Source: Pseudomonadales bacterium
Lineage (GTDB): Bacteria; Pseudomonadota; Gammaproteobacteria; Pseudomonadales; Pseudohongiellaceae
DNA: 55,672 nucleotides
Reading direction: 5' to 3'
Assembly: GCA_023257655.1 (NCBI GenBank)
Contig: JALRBQ010000066.1
Location: forward strand, 1 to 55,672
Below the pieces are notes generated by a model. The model was not told the origin of the DNA. It saw only the letters and a list, made by a program, of their open reading frames with translations, and did not search any database. Position 1 is the stretch's first letter. Each line of letters begins with the position of its first letter. A program made the translations under genes and the position numbers. Below are positions 30,326-39,029 of the stretch, one piece after another.

Positions 30326-33076
30326 GTGGTAAATCCCAAACAACTGATTCTTGTCGACGGCTCTTCCTACCTGTTTCGTGCTTTCCATGCCTTGCCCCCA
30401 CTCGTGAGCAGCAAAGGTCAGCTCACCGGGGCTGTGAAGGGTGTGATCAACATGATTCGCAGCCTGATCAAATCCAATCCCGACAGTAATATCGCCATCG
30501 TCTTCGATGCCAAAGGTCAAACTTTCCGCAATCGGATTTTTGAGGAGTACAAGGCACACAGACCACCGATGCCCGACGAGTTGCGCTCCCAGATTCAGCC
30601 CATACACGACATTATTCGTGCCATGGGCTTGCCCTTGCTGATCGTGGACGATGTGGAAGCCGATGACGTGATAGGCACGCTTTCGAAGCGTGCCTGCGAA
30701 GCCGGCATCAAGACGCTGATTTCTACCGGCGACAAGGATCTTGCCCAACTTGTAAACGACGATGTCACCCTCATGAACACGATGACCAATGAAGTGTTGG
30801 ACAGTGACGGGGTTGAGCAGAAATTTGGTGTTGGTCCTGACCGCATTGTGGACTACCTGGCGCTCATGGGTGACAAGTCTGACAATATCCCGGGTGTCCC
30901 TGGCGTTGGGCCGAAGACGGCACTGAAGTGGTTGCTGGACTTTGGCAAGATTGACGACGTCATTGCCAATGCCGATGCCATTGGTGGCAAGATTGGTGAG
31001 CGACTGCGCGAAAACATCGACATGGTTCGACTCTCGTATGAGCTCGCTACAATCAAGCTGGACGTGGAACTCGACATTGAAATTGCGGATCTGGTTCCAG
31101 GCGAAGCGGATTCGAACGCATTGCACGCCTTGTACTCGGAAATGGAATTCAAGACCTGGGTACGGGAACTGGAGGAGAGCGGGATCAGCGGCGGCATGCA
31201 GCCCGCCAAAGCAGTTCCGGCCGCTGGCGAGACAACTTCGACTGCGGTAATAGCCACCGCACCCGACAAGATTGACTACAAGACGATTACCACCGGGAAA
31301 GACTTCGACAAACTTCTGCAGCGACTCCGCTCGGCAGACAGATTCAGCCTGACATTGGAGGCCGAGGATACTCATTACCTCGAAGCCCGGATTATTGGCG
31401 TAGGCCTTTGTTTGCAGGCAGGCGAAGCCTGGTATCTGCCATTGGCCCATGATTACGAAGGCTGTCCGCCGTTACTGAACCCGGAAGCATGCCTGCAAGC
31501 GCTGCGAGAGGTGTTGGAGAATCCGGCAATTTCCAAGATTGCCTATGACCTCAAGCGCTGTGGTCACTTGTTGGCGAATCACGGGATTACCCTGCAGCCG
31601 TTCAAATCGGATGTGCTGCTGGCGTCTTATGTAGTCAATTCCGTGGCTACCCGCCATGGCTTGTCGGATATTGCCCGCAACTACCTGGATATTGCCTTGC
31701 CCGAGTTGGAATCCTTGCTTGGCAAGGGCAAAACCCGATTGACGGTAGCCCAGGTGCCGATCGCTACCTACACAGACTTTGCCGCAGCAAAAGCTGACAT
31801 GACGCTGCGGTTGAGTCTGCGATTGGAGCAGGAAATGCAGAATAACGGGCAGCTTTTCGGACTTTATCAATACTATGAAGTCCCGCTTGTGGAAGTGCTG
31901 CAGGGTATCGAGCGTAACGGCATCAAGGTTGATGCGCTGGTGCTGGCAAAACAGAGCAAGGAGCTCGGAAAGCAGTTACAGAAGTTGGAGGCCCAGGCTT
32001 GCGAGCTGGCCGGTGAGGAATTCAATCTGGGTTCTCCCAAGCAGATGCAGAGCATTTTCTATGAGAAGCTGGGGCTACCGGTTATCAAGAAGACCAAGAC
32101 GGGTCAACCTTCGACGGCCGAACCGATTCTGCAGGAATTGGCGCTGGAATATGAATTGCCCAGGGTCATTCTCGAACACCGTTCTCTCAGCAAACTGAAA
32201 TCCACCTACACGGACAAGTTGCCGCTAGAGATTCGCCCAGAAACCGGCCGCATCCACTCGACTTTCCAGCAGGCCGTGGCAGCTACCGGACGCTTGTCCT
32301 CCACCGATCCGAATCTGCAGAACATTCCAATTCGAACGGCTGAGGGTCGCCGTGTACGCAAGGCTTTCGTGAGCGAACCCGGCTACAAGCTGGTGGCGGC
32401 GGATTATTCGCAGGTCGAGCTGCGTATCATGGCACATCTGTCGCAAGACAAGGGATTGCTCACCGCATTCTCAAATGCTGCCGATGTGCACCGGGCCACC
32501 GCGGCAGATGTGTTCAACCTGGCACTTGACGAAGTAACACCCGAACAGCGTCGCAGCGCAAAGGCAATCAACTTCGGACTCATCTACGGGATGTCAGCCT
32601 TCGGGCTGGCGAATCAACTCAAGATTTCGCGCCGCGAAGCGCAGGATTATGTCGACCGCTACTTCGAGAAATATCCGGGTGTGCTCAAATACATGGAACA
32701 GACGCAGGCGCTGGCCGATGAAAAAGGCTACGTGGAGACGCTATTCGGGCGCCGACTGTATCTGCCGGATATCCATGCGGGTAATGCGATCCTGCGCAAG
32801 GCGGCGCAGCGCACCGCTATCAATGCGCCGATGCAAGGAACAGCGGCCGACATCATCAAGCGAGCCATGATCGATATCGACCACTGGCTTGCCATGGGTG
32901 ACCTCGATGCCCGCATGATCCTGCAGGTGCACGATGAACTCGTGTTCGAAGTCAGTGAGAGAGACGTGCAATTGCTGAGTGACGGCGTACGCTTCAGGAT
33001 GATTACCGCGGCGGCACTGGACGTGCCACTCGTCGTCGACATCGGCATCGGTGAAAACTGGGATGAAGCGCATTAA
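30326..33076 (+). CDS. polA: DNA polymerase I with degraded proofreading site
   Basis: 916 residues; start GTG at 30326 after AAGGTGAGG. The 5' nuclease domain (1-290) is intact: LVDGSSYLFRAFHAL, VEADDVIGTL, STGDKDLAQL, GDKSDNIPGVPGVGPKTA. The polymerase domain (520-916) is intact: motif A DYSQVELRIMAHLS, motif B RRSAKAINFGLIYG, motif C VHDELVFEV. The 3'-5' exonuclease domain (about 325-505) keeps the fold and spacing. Compared with E. coli at a constant 12-residue offset, D355 is T343, D424 is C412, Y497 is F485 and D501 is K489; only E357 (E345) remains. It would repair and process Okazaki fragments without proofreading. Confidence 0.96.
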   Translation: MVNPKQLILVDGSSYLFRAFHALPPLVSSKGQLTGAVKGVINMIRSLIKSNPDSNIAIVFDAKGQTFRNRIFEEYKAHRPPMPDELRSQIQPIHDIIRAMGLPLLIVDDVEADDVIGTLSKRACEAGIKTLISTGDKDLAQLVNDDVTLMNTMTNEVLDSDGVEQKFGVGPDRIVDYLALMGDKSDNIPGVPGVGPKTALKWLLDFGKIDDVIANADAIGGKIGERLRENIDMVRLSYELATIKLDVELDIEIADLVPGEADSNALHALYSEMEFKTWVRELEESGISGGMQPAKAVPAAGETTSTAVIATAPDKIDYKTITTGKDFDKLLQRLRSADRFSLTLEAEDTHYLEARIIGVGLCLQAGEAWYLPLAHDYEGCPPLLNPEACLQALREVLENPAISKIAYDLKRCGHLLANHGITLQPFKSDVLLASYVVNSVATRHGLSDIARNYLDIALPELESLLGKGKTRLTVAQVPIATYTDFAAAKADMTLRLSLRLEQEMQNNGQLFGLYQYYEVPLVEVLQGIERNGIKVDALVLAKQSKELGKQLQKLEAQACELAGEEFNLGSPKQMQSIFYEKLGLPVIKKTKTGQPSTAEPILQELALEYELPRVILEHRSLSKLKSTYTDKLPLEIRPETGRIHSTFQQAVAATGRLSSTDPNLQNIPIRTAEGRRVRKAFVSEPGYKLVAADYSQVELRIMAHLSQDKGLLTAFSNAADVHRATAADVFNLALDEVTPEQRRSAKAINFGLIYGMSAFGLANQLKISRREAQDYVDRYFEKYPGVLKYMEQTQALADEKGYVETLFGRRLYLPDIHAGNAILRKAAQRTAINAPMQGTAADIIKRAMIDIDHWLAMGDLDARMILQVHDELVFEVSERDVQLLSDGVRFRMITAAALDVPLVVDIGIGENWDEAH

Positions 33077-33085
33077 CCAATTGGT

Positions 33086-33703
33086 TTAGACGCTCGCCTG
33101 GATATGGGACGGTTCCGGTGCAGACAGCCACTCGGTTAATTTGGCACGAACCTCGTCAACTCCCAGTCCGGTAACCGACGAGAACAGTTGCACACTCACG
33201 CCATTGTAATCCTGCAGCTGGCGGCTTGCTGCCAACAGCGTATTCTGGGCAGCGCCTCGTTTCAGCTTGTCCGCTTTGGTCAGCAGGACATGAATGGGTA
33301 GCTCAGACTCCTCCGCCCACCGTACCATCATTCGGTCAAATTCTTTCAAGGGATGCCGAATGTCACTCAACAAGACCAGCCCCGTCAACGCGGAGCGTTC
33401 GCGCAGATAGCGCTCCAGCTCGCGCTGCCACTTGTCCTTTACTTCCAGAGGGACCTTGGCATAGCCATAACCCGGCAGATCCACGAGGTAGCGCTGGTCG
33501 GCAACCGCGAAGAAGTTGATCAACTGAGTGCGCCCGGGAGTCTTGCTGATGCGGGCGAGTCGGGAATGCGAGGTAATGGCGTTGATTGCACTCGATTTTC
33601 CGGCATTGGAACGCCCGGCAAAAGCCACTTCGGCGAGGCTGGCGGCGGGGCACTCCCGGAGAGCCGACGCACTGATTACGAATTCGGGGTTGGTAAAGTT
33701 CAT
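33086..33703 (-). CDS. engB: Ribosome biogenesis GTP-binding protein EngB (YihA/YsxC)
   Basis: About 205 residues from the ATG at 33703, chosen because AGGA lies 5-6 bases before it; an upstream in-frame ATG at 33745 lacks this. The TRAFAC GTPase has G1 [10 protein letters not shown]3 DLPGYG and G4 TKADK, with VSSVTGLG-type residues at the C terminus ([13 protein letters not shown]). It assists assembly of the large ribosomal subunit. It is convergent with polA, 9 bp apart, the usual polA-engB neighbourhood of gammaproteobacteria. Confidence 0.95.
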   Translation of the reverse strand: MNFTNPEFVISASALRECPAASLAEVAFAGRSNAGKSSAINAITSHSRLARISKTPGRTQLINFFAVADQRYLVDLPGYGYAKVPLEVKDKWQRELERYLRERSALTGLVLLSDIRHPLKEFDRMMVRWAEESELPIHVLLTKADKLKRGAAQNTLLAASRQLQDYNGVSVQLFSSVTGLGVDEVRAKLTEWLSAPEPSHIQASV

Positions 33704-33831
33704 GGTGTTCCTGACCTGGTGGCGGGGAATTGGGGCGCCCGACACCAGAATTAGCTGAAAAAAGCGCCCGAATCCGGTAAAAACAGCCCCTTGGAGCCTC
33801 TCGCCTGATAGAGTCGGCGTGGGAAGTACGT

Positions 33832-33837
33832 TATAAT
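33832..33837 (+). promoter_or_regulatory. Possible -10 element (TATAAT) upstream of cytochrome c4
   Basis: This is an exact consensus -10 hexamer in the engB-cytochrome c4 gap. The -35 region at 17-bp spacing is poor, so activation or extended contacts would be needed. It would give a long untranslated leader or possibly a small RNA. Confidence 0.4.
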
Positions 33838-33938
33838 CCGCGACCGCGAATTAAGGCACTTTTGCCGCGAACAGGCAAGGGCGAAGGCGCGACTGACGGA
33901 ATCGATAGACGGAATTAGAGTGTAAGGTATTGCCAAGT

Positions 33939-33975
33939 GTGATATCTGATCATTAAGCCACTCGATTGATATCAC
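33939..33975. repeat. 8-bp inverted repeat upstream of cytochrome c4
   Basis: GTGATATC and GATATCAC are exact reverse complements with a 21-bp spacer. They lie 38-74 bp before the ATG of the cytochrome gene, so they overlap the leader or promoter region. Each arm contains a GTGA/TCAC half-site of the kind read by Crp-family proteins. Confidence 0.45.
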
Positions 33976-34012
33976 TAATTTGAGCAATTGTTAGAGTAAA
34001 CCGGGAATCTCC

Positions 34013-34624
34013 ATGAAGAAACACGCAATTATTCTTATCTCTACCCTGGTCGGCGTGATCGCCGCTCCTGCCGCACTGGCGCAGGGTGACGCCGCTGCAG
34101 GCCAGGCAAAATCAGCACTTTGCGCGACCTGCCATGGGGCGGATGGCAATAGTCAACTGGCGATGAACCCGAAACTGGCGGGACAGAACGCGTCTTATCT
34201 GGTCAAGCAATTGCAGGATTTCAAATCCGGTGCCCGTCCGAGTGCCACAATGTCTGCCATGGTGTTGTCACTATCTGAACAGGACATGCTGGATATTTCC
34301 GCCTGGTTCGCTTCCCAGAAGCCGACACTGTTGGGAGCTGACCCGGCTGTTGTTGAACTGGCTGAATCCCTCTACCGGGGCGGCAATCGTTCCATCGATG
34401 TTCCCGCCTGCGCGGCCTGCCATTCCCCCACAGGCAAGGGCAATGCACCGGCCGGTTACCCTGCCCTGAGCGGACAGCACCCGGAATACACCCTGCAACA
34501 GCTGAAGGACTTCCGAGCTGGTGTGCGGGCCAATGACACCAATTCCATGATGCGCACCATCGTTGAGCGCCTCACTGACAAGGAAATCGAGGCCCTCGCT
34601 AGCTACGTATCAGGTCTGCACTAG
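34013..34624 (+). CDS. Diheme cytochrome c4
   Basis: 203 residues. The signal peptide is followed by a cut after PAALA. Two homologous class I cytochrome c domains follow, with CATCH at 37-41 and CAACH at 133-137. Each is followed by the c4-type phrases NPKLAGQNASYLVKQLQDF and YPALSGQHPEYTLQQLKDF, and the C terminus is YVSGLH. It is a periplasmic electron carrier, a plausible donor to the oxidase encoded at 20.6-25.5 kb, whose subunit II carries a similar diheme tail. dsbA lies downstream as in Pseudomonas. Confidence 0.95.
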   Translation: MKKHAIILISTLVGVIAAPAALAQGDAAAGQAKSALCATCHGADGNSQLAMNPKLAGQNASYLVKQLQDFKSGARPSATMSAMVLSLSEQDMLDISAWFASQKPTLLGADPAVVELAESLYRGGNRSIDVPACAACHSPTGKGNAPAGYPALSGQHPEYTLQQLKDFRAGVRANDTNSMMRTIVERLTDKEIEALASYVSGLH

Positions 34625-34763
34625 GCTTCGGCGCCCGCGGTGCAAGCAAGTTTGCGATAAGCGGGTCTGGTTCTGCAGCAAGGTGAATAGCAAGCCAGAC
34701 TCGGCTGTGATAGGGTTTTTGCAATCCACTGGCGCGACGCAGTAAGACGTGACGGAGTAAAAC

Positions 34764-35441
34764 ATGCGACGAAATGAGAGCAAGCTGATGAAACGATTGA
34801 TGCAACTGACCCTGGTCTTAGCCTTGTTACCCTTGGCGTTCTCCAGTTTTGGTCAAATCGAAAAATACGTTGCCGGCACCCACTACACGGAGCTGCGCAC
34901 CCCGGTTAATACGAACGACGCCTCGAAGATCGAAGTACTGGAAGCCTTCTGGTATGGCTGTTCACACTGCTTCCGGTTCGAACCCCTCCTTACCAACTGG
35001 GTGGAGAACAAGCCGGCGGATGTCGATTTTGTGCACTTCCCGGCCATGTGGAATGCCCTGATGAAGATCCACGCCCAGGTGTATTACGCAGCCGAAGCGC
35101 TGGACAAGCTGGACGTCCTGCACGAGCCTGTCTTCAATGCGATCAATCTGGAAGGCAACCGCATGCAGAATGAGCGCCAGATTGGCGACCTGTTCGCCAA
35201 ATACGGCGTAGCGCGGGAAGACTTCGAGAAAGCTTTCAATTCCTTCTCTGTGCGTACCAAGGTCAACCAGGCCGAAAAGCGTATGCAGGATTATGAAATC
35301 CGCAGCACCCCCAACATGATCGTGAATGGCAAGTACCTGGTCACTACGGGTGAAGCTGTACCGACCCAGGAAGAAATGCTGAAAGTCGTTGATTTTCTGA
35401 TAGATAAAGAGCGTCGAGCCAAGGCCTATACCGGCGACTAA
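34764..35441 (+). CDS. dsbA: Thiol:disulfide interchange protein DsbA
   Basis: 225 residues; start chosen at 34764 because GGAG lies 7 bases upstream (an ATG at 34788 would also leave a signal peptide). After an N-terminal signal (cut near SSFGQ), a thioredoxin fold with a helical insertion carries the active site C66-S-H-C69 in AFWYGCSHCFRFEP. The cis-proline loop is RSTPNMIVNG. E. coli and Pseudomonas DsbA usually have CPHC, so Ser replaces Pro here. It introduces disulfides in periplasmic proteins, including potential type II secretion substrates exported by the cluster that follows. Confidence 0.94.
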   Translation: MRRNESKLMKRLMQLTLVLALLPLAFSSFGQIEKYVAGTHYTELRTPVNTNDASKIEVLEAFWYGCSHCFRFEPLLTNWVENKPADVDFVHFPAMWNALMKIHAQVYYAAEALDKLDVLHEPVFNAINLEGNRMQNERQIGDLFAKYGVAREDFEKAFNSFSVRTKVNQAEKRMQDYEIRSTPNMIVNGKYLVTTGEAVPTQEEMLKVVDFLIDKERRAKAYTGD

Positions 35442-35454
35442 GCCCTTTGACACC

Positions 35455-35482
35455 GTCGCCATGACCGTCTGGCCATGGCGAC
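35455..35482. repeat. Hairpin downstream of dsbA
   Basis: GTCGCCATG (35455-35463) and CATGGCGAC (35474-35482) form a perfect 9-bp stem with a 10-base loop, 14 bp after the dsbA stop. No U-run follows. A second small hairpin AGCCC/GGGCT lies at 35493-35509. It might slow decay of the dsbA mRNA or help rho-dependent ending. Confidence 0.5.
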
Positions 35483-35641
35483 AGGTGGCAGCAGCCCGCC
35501 AACAGGGCTACCCTCCTCCCCGTTTCAACCCTGCCTGCAATAACTCGCCGCTAAAGCGATGCGTGTCGGTTCAAACTATTTTGCCGATATAGCAGTCTTA
35601 GAGCTGGATTTAATAAATTATTCAATTGCTTAGCGAATCAA

Positions 35642-36946
35642 ATGGCGTTTCAAGAAACTTTGCTTGGTCTGTTGCCGTCGGCTGTTAAGACCTTCCTGGA
35701 AGGAAGTTCGAGGCGGGACCTGTTGCACAAGGTAAATGCGAGCCTGCTTGTGTTCGACAATCGTGTCTGTCATCTGGAAACGGGGACCATGGTCGAGTTT
35801 CAAGCCCACACTGGCACGATGGACGTGTCCCAACTGGCAGCGGCAAGCGCCAGGCTGCTGGGCGAATCCACTGCACCACACTCCATTTTACTGTTACTAC
35901 CCCCGGCGGTTTTCGTCGCCACCCGCCAGACCTTGCCTGGCATCAATCGCGACAGTCTCGTCTCAGCACTTTCGTTGCAGGCGGATAGCATGCTACCGGC
36001 GAACGACAGCCCACTCAGTCTGGCCGTGAACAGCAAGGCGCTGGATCTGACCGACACGCCCGTGGCGCTCTGGACGCGTAATGACCTCCTAGTCGAGTAT
36101 TTCAATGCCTTTGCCGCGGAGGGTTTGTTCGTGGCGGCCATCAAGCCGCGAGTGCTCAATATCGAACCGACTAGTGCCGTGCTGCTGGATGCAGATGCGA
36201 CGTCACTGACGCTGATTCGATCACAGCAGGATGCAGTGCTGCAGTGGATGCAGATAGACCGGGCAGATCTGGCAGATGAAGAATTCAACCAGCAATGGCA
36301 ATCAGCCATAACAAATGAAATACGCCTTGGTGTCAGTGATTCTGAAACTGGTCGCGGTGAACAGGAACTGCTTGAATTAAGCGATCTTGAGCAATACCGG
36401 GGAACGGCGACCCCCCTGGCCCATCAGGACTACAGCTTTTTTCCACCGGGAGCGCTGACTGCACGCAAGCAAGTCGAGAAGGGCCGAAAGCTCATGGTGG
36501 CCGCCGCCCTGTTTGCCGGATTGCTGTTTCTCGGCGCCATTCCTTTCATCATCCAGTCCATTCAGTTTCGTAGCCTGGCGGCCACCCTCGAGTCACAACG
36601 CGTGCTATCGGCAGATGCGCGTCAGGATCAGGCGGCTGTCGTCAATTTTGAAAATGAACTAGGTCCACTGTATGACTATCCTGAACAACGGGTTCGAGAC
36701 GCGATGTACACACTGCAGGCCGTGTTGAGCCCGACACAACTGTCTTCTCTCGAGATCAGCAAAGGCATAGTGCGACTGCAAGGGTCCAGCAGTGAGCCGC
36801 AAGCGATATTGCAGCGGCTGGAGGGTGACCCGATGTTTACCGAGGTTGCGTTTTCAAGAGCCACAAGCAACGACCGATTTTTCATCGACCTGCGTCTTAG
36901 CACCGTCAATTTCGACGCGTACATGGTGCGCTATTTTCCGGATTAA
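35642..36946 (+). CDS. gspL: Type II secretion system protein GspL-like
   Basis: 434 residues. The N-terminal 270 or so residues resemble the cytoplasmic actin-like domain of GspL/PilM (SILLLLPPAVFVATRQTLPG region). A single transmembrane helix follows near 285-303 (KLMVAAALFAGLLFLGAIPF), and then a periplasmic ferredoxin-like domain as in GspL/PilN. GspL anchors the GspE ATPase to the inner-membrane platform. It is the first gene of the gsp cluster and precedes gspM. The sequence is divergent and the call rests strongly on context. Confidence 0.8.
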   Translation: MAFQETLLGLLPSAVKTFLEGSSRRDLLHKVNASLLVFDNRVCHLETGTMVEFQAHTGTMDVSQLAAASARLLGESTAPHSILLLLPPAVFVATRQTLPGINRDSLVSALSLQADSMLPANDSPLSLAVNSKALDLTDTPVALWTRNDLLVEYFNAFAAEGLFVAAIKPRVLNIEPTSAVLLDADATSLTLIRSQQDAVLQWMQIDRADLADEEFNQQWQSAITNEIRLGVSDSETGRGEQELLELSDLEQYRGTATPLAHQDYSFFPPGALTARKQVEKGRKLMVAAALFAGLLFLGAIPFIIQSIQFRSLAATLESQRVLSADARQDQAAVVNFENELGPLYDYPEQRVRDAMYTLQAVLSPTQLSSLEISKGIVRLQGSSSEPQAILQRLEGDPMFTEVAFSRATSNDRFFIDLRLSTVNFDAYMVRYFPD

Positions 36947-36976
36947 TGCGGCGCCCAGGGAACAGCGAAACAGAAC

Positions 36977-37546
36977 ATGCAAATTTCAACACGTGAAAAA
37001 AACATTCTGATCGTAGCCGGCATCGTCCTGGTGGTGTTTGCGAGCACCCGACTTTTCCCCGCGTTGAATGCAATCTATCAGTCACGCGCTGACAGCATCG
37101 AGAGCGTGCAACTCGACATCGAACGGGAACAGCGTCTTATTGCGAACACGGCGAGCTGGCGCGAGCGCAGGGTCGCCGTGGAGTCGCAGAGGTCAGAACT
37201 TCAGGCGCAGATTTTCTCCGGCGAGACTGTACCGATCATCGAAGCCAATATTCAACGCGCGCTCTCACAGTATGCACGTGATTCCAGCATCACAGTGAGT
37301 TCTACCCGATTAGCCGAACGACTGGAATCCGATGGGTGGTTACTGGTGAGTCAGGAGATGTCGTTTCGTACAGACGATGCAGCCAATACCGTCACCTTTC
37401 TGCAGAAACTTGAGACTTCTGTGCCACGATTGCAAGTCTCCGACTTCAGCCTCAGTCGCAATCGCAATCAATACACCGGATCGATTACCGTGGTGAGTTT
37501 TGCGCGCAATATCTCACCAGCAACCACCGTCGCTACCCGACGATAG
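36977..37546 (+). CDS. gspM: Type II secretion system protein GspM-like
   Basis: 189 residues: one N-terminal membrane helix (ILIVAGIVLVVFASTRLF), a predicted coiled coil (about 35-80, rich in Glu/Arg/Gln), and a periplasmic domain ending FARNIS. This is the usual layout of GspM/PilO-type platform proteins that pair with GspL. It stands between gspL and gspE; assignment is by topology and position since the family is poorly conserved. Confidence 0.78.
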   Translation: MQISTREKNILIVAGIVLVVFASTRLFPALNAIYQSRADSIESVQLDIEREQRLIANTASWRERRVAVESQRSELQAQIFSGETVPIIEANIQRALSQYARDSSITVSSTRLAERLESDGWLLVSQEMSFRTDDAANTVTFLQKLETSVPRLQVSDFSLSRNRNQYTGSITVVSFARNISPATTVATRR

Positions 37547-37565
37547 GCCGTCCAGAGCACACGCC

Positions 37566-39029
37566 ATGACACAATCCGCGATGACATTACCGATATTCTC
37601 GCAACTGCTTGAGCCCGAGGGCATCGCGCCGGCACGGGATTTTGCAGAGAGCGGACGCCTGCTGTGTAACTCCCTGCCTGCGATTGAACTGCGCGCGAAG
37701 ATACGTTTCATTACCCGGCAGCCCCTGAAATTTGAGAAGAGCACCGATGAGGAAGTACGGCGCTTGATGAAACACTGGCGTGCAGAATTATCGCCGCAGA
37801 TCGACGGGACGGACGATGATATTTTTGTTTCCGGGTTTGAAGACGACGAAGCACTGAAGGATCTTGCGTCAGAGGCGCCCATCATTCGGCTAGTCAACCA
37901 CCTGTTTGCACGCGCACTGGATCTGAACGCCAGCGATATTCACTTTGAGCCGAACGAATCCCATCTCGATGTGCGCTGTCGCGTCGATGGCATCATGACG
38001 CGTATCGAACGACTGCCGATTCGCATTCATACCGCCGTTGCTTCGCGACTGAAACTCATGGCGCGGCTGGATATCGGTGAAAAGCGTTTACCCCAAGATG
38101 GCCGCATCGATTACCAGATAGGCAACAAGCAATTGGACATGCGCGTCTCCACCTTGCCGGGAGTCCACGGCGAATCCATCGTGCTGCGCATACTCGACCG
38201 CGGCGATACCACTGTAACACTGACCCAGTTGGGAATGCCGGAATCGATCCTGGCGCAATATCAAAAGGTCATTACCCAGCCCCACGGCATGATCCTGATT
38301 ACCGGTCCGACTGGCAGCGGCAAGACCACCACGCTGTACGCCACACTGGAAAAAATCAGCACCGAGAAGCAGAAGATCATCACGGTGGAAGACCCGGTCG
38401 AATATCAGCTGGAGGGAATCACGCAAATCCAGGCGAACTCCAGCATCGGCCTCAGCTTCGCTGCTGGGCTGCGTTCCATTGTGCGGCAAGACCCCGACAT
38501 CCTGATGGTGGGAGAAATTCGCGATCACGAAACCGCGGAGATCGCCATTGAATCTGCGCTGACGGGCCACCTCGTATTCTCAACCCTGCATACCAACGAT
38601 GCGGCCGGCGCCGTGACCCGGCTGCAGGACATGGGCGTGGAAGGTTATCTGATCAGCTCAAGCCTGCTGGCAATCCAGGCCCAACGCCTGGTACGCCGCG
38701 TGTGTACAGATTGTGCCGTGGAACACCCGCTTTCTGCAGATGAAGCCTTTGTGCTCGAGATTGATGCCACCAGTTGTCCGACGGTGCGACGGGGCGCCGG
38801 TTGCGAACGCTGTGGCAATACTGGTTATCGAGGTCGTGTCGGACTCTATGAGTTATTGTTGATGAGTGACGCCATTCGTCATCACATTGCTTCTGGGGCC
38901 GACGCCAATGTAATCCGGGAACAGGCGCTCGCCGAAGGGATGCGCAGTCTGAGGCAGGATGCACTGGAGAAATTGAGAGCGGGTCTGACCACGCCTGAAG
39001 AAGTGGTAAGGGTGACACGGGCACTATGA
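37566..39029 (+). CDS. gspE: Type II secretion ATPase GspE
   Basis: About 487 residues from the ATG at 37566 (an earlier frame start at 37500 would overlap gspM and is less likely). It is the AAA-like secretion ATPase powering pseudopilus assembly. It has the N-terminal GspL-binding domain, then Walker A GPTGSGKTT, the Asp box region EDPVEYQLEGITQIQ, Walker B DPDILMVGEIRDHETAEIA and the His box STLHTNDA. The GspE zinc tetracysteine is present as CTDC and CERC. The stop overlaps gspF by 4 bp. Confidence 0.95.
   Translation: MTQSAMTLPIFSQLLEPEGIAPARDFAESGRLLCNSLPAIELRAKIRFITRQPLKFEKSTDEEVRRLMKHWRAELSPQIDGTDDDIFVSGFEDDEALKDLASEAPIIRLVNHLFARALDLNASDIHFEPNESHLDVRCRVDGIMTRIERLPIRIHTAVASRLKLMARLDIGEKRLPQDGRIDYQIGNKQLDMRVSTLPGVHGESIVLRILDRGDTTVTLTQLGMPESILAQYQKVITQPHGMILITGPTGSGKTTTLYATLEKISTEKQKIITVEDPVEYQLEGITQIQANSSIGLSFAAGLRSIVRQDPDILMVGEIRDHETAEIAIESALTGHLVFSTLHTNDAAGAVTRLQDMGVEGYLISSSLLAIQAQRLVRRVCTDCAVEHPLSADEAFVLEIDATSCPTVRRGAGCERCGNTGYRGRVGLYELLLMSDAIRHHIASGADANVIREQALAEGMRSLRQDALEKLRAGLTTPEEVVRVTRAL

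Larger units (their letters stand above)
33704..34012. other. 309-bp intergenic region between engB and cytochrome c4
   Basis: It holds the divergent promoters. A perfect TATAAT at 33832-33837 points rightwards but has only a weak -35 (TAGAGT region), leaving a leader of about 170 nt before the cytochrome gene. An 8-bp inverted repeat GTGATATC (33939-33946) / GATATCAC (33968-33975) lies close to the cytochrome start. A short TTGCC/GGCAA hairpin is also present. No gene was recognised. Confidence 0.55.

Noticed and set aside
30185..31450. Long open frame of about 420 codons on the minus strand opposite polA
   Set aside because: It is a shadow of polA codon usage; no ribosome binding site or recognisable domain, and polA is unambiguous.
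33075..33090. Palindrome AACCAATTGGTT between polA and engB as a terminator
   Set aside because: It is only 12 bp with no loop, AT-rich and overlaps the two stops; not a plausible terminator stem.
35455..35482. Rho-independent terminator after dsbA
   Set aside because: The 9-bp stem is strong but no U-run follows, so it is listed only as a hairpin.
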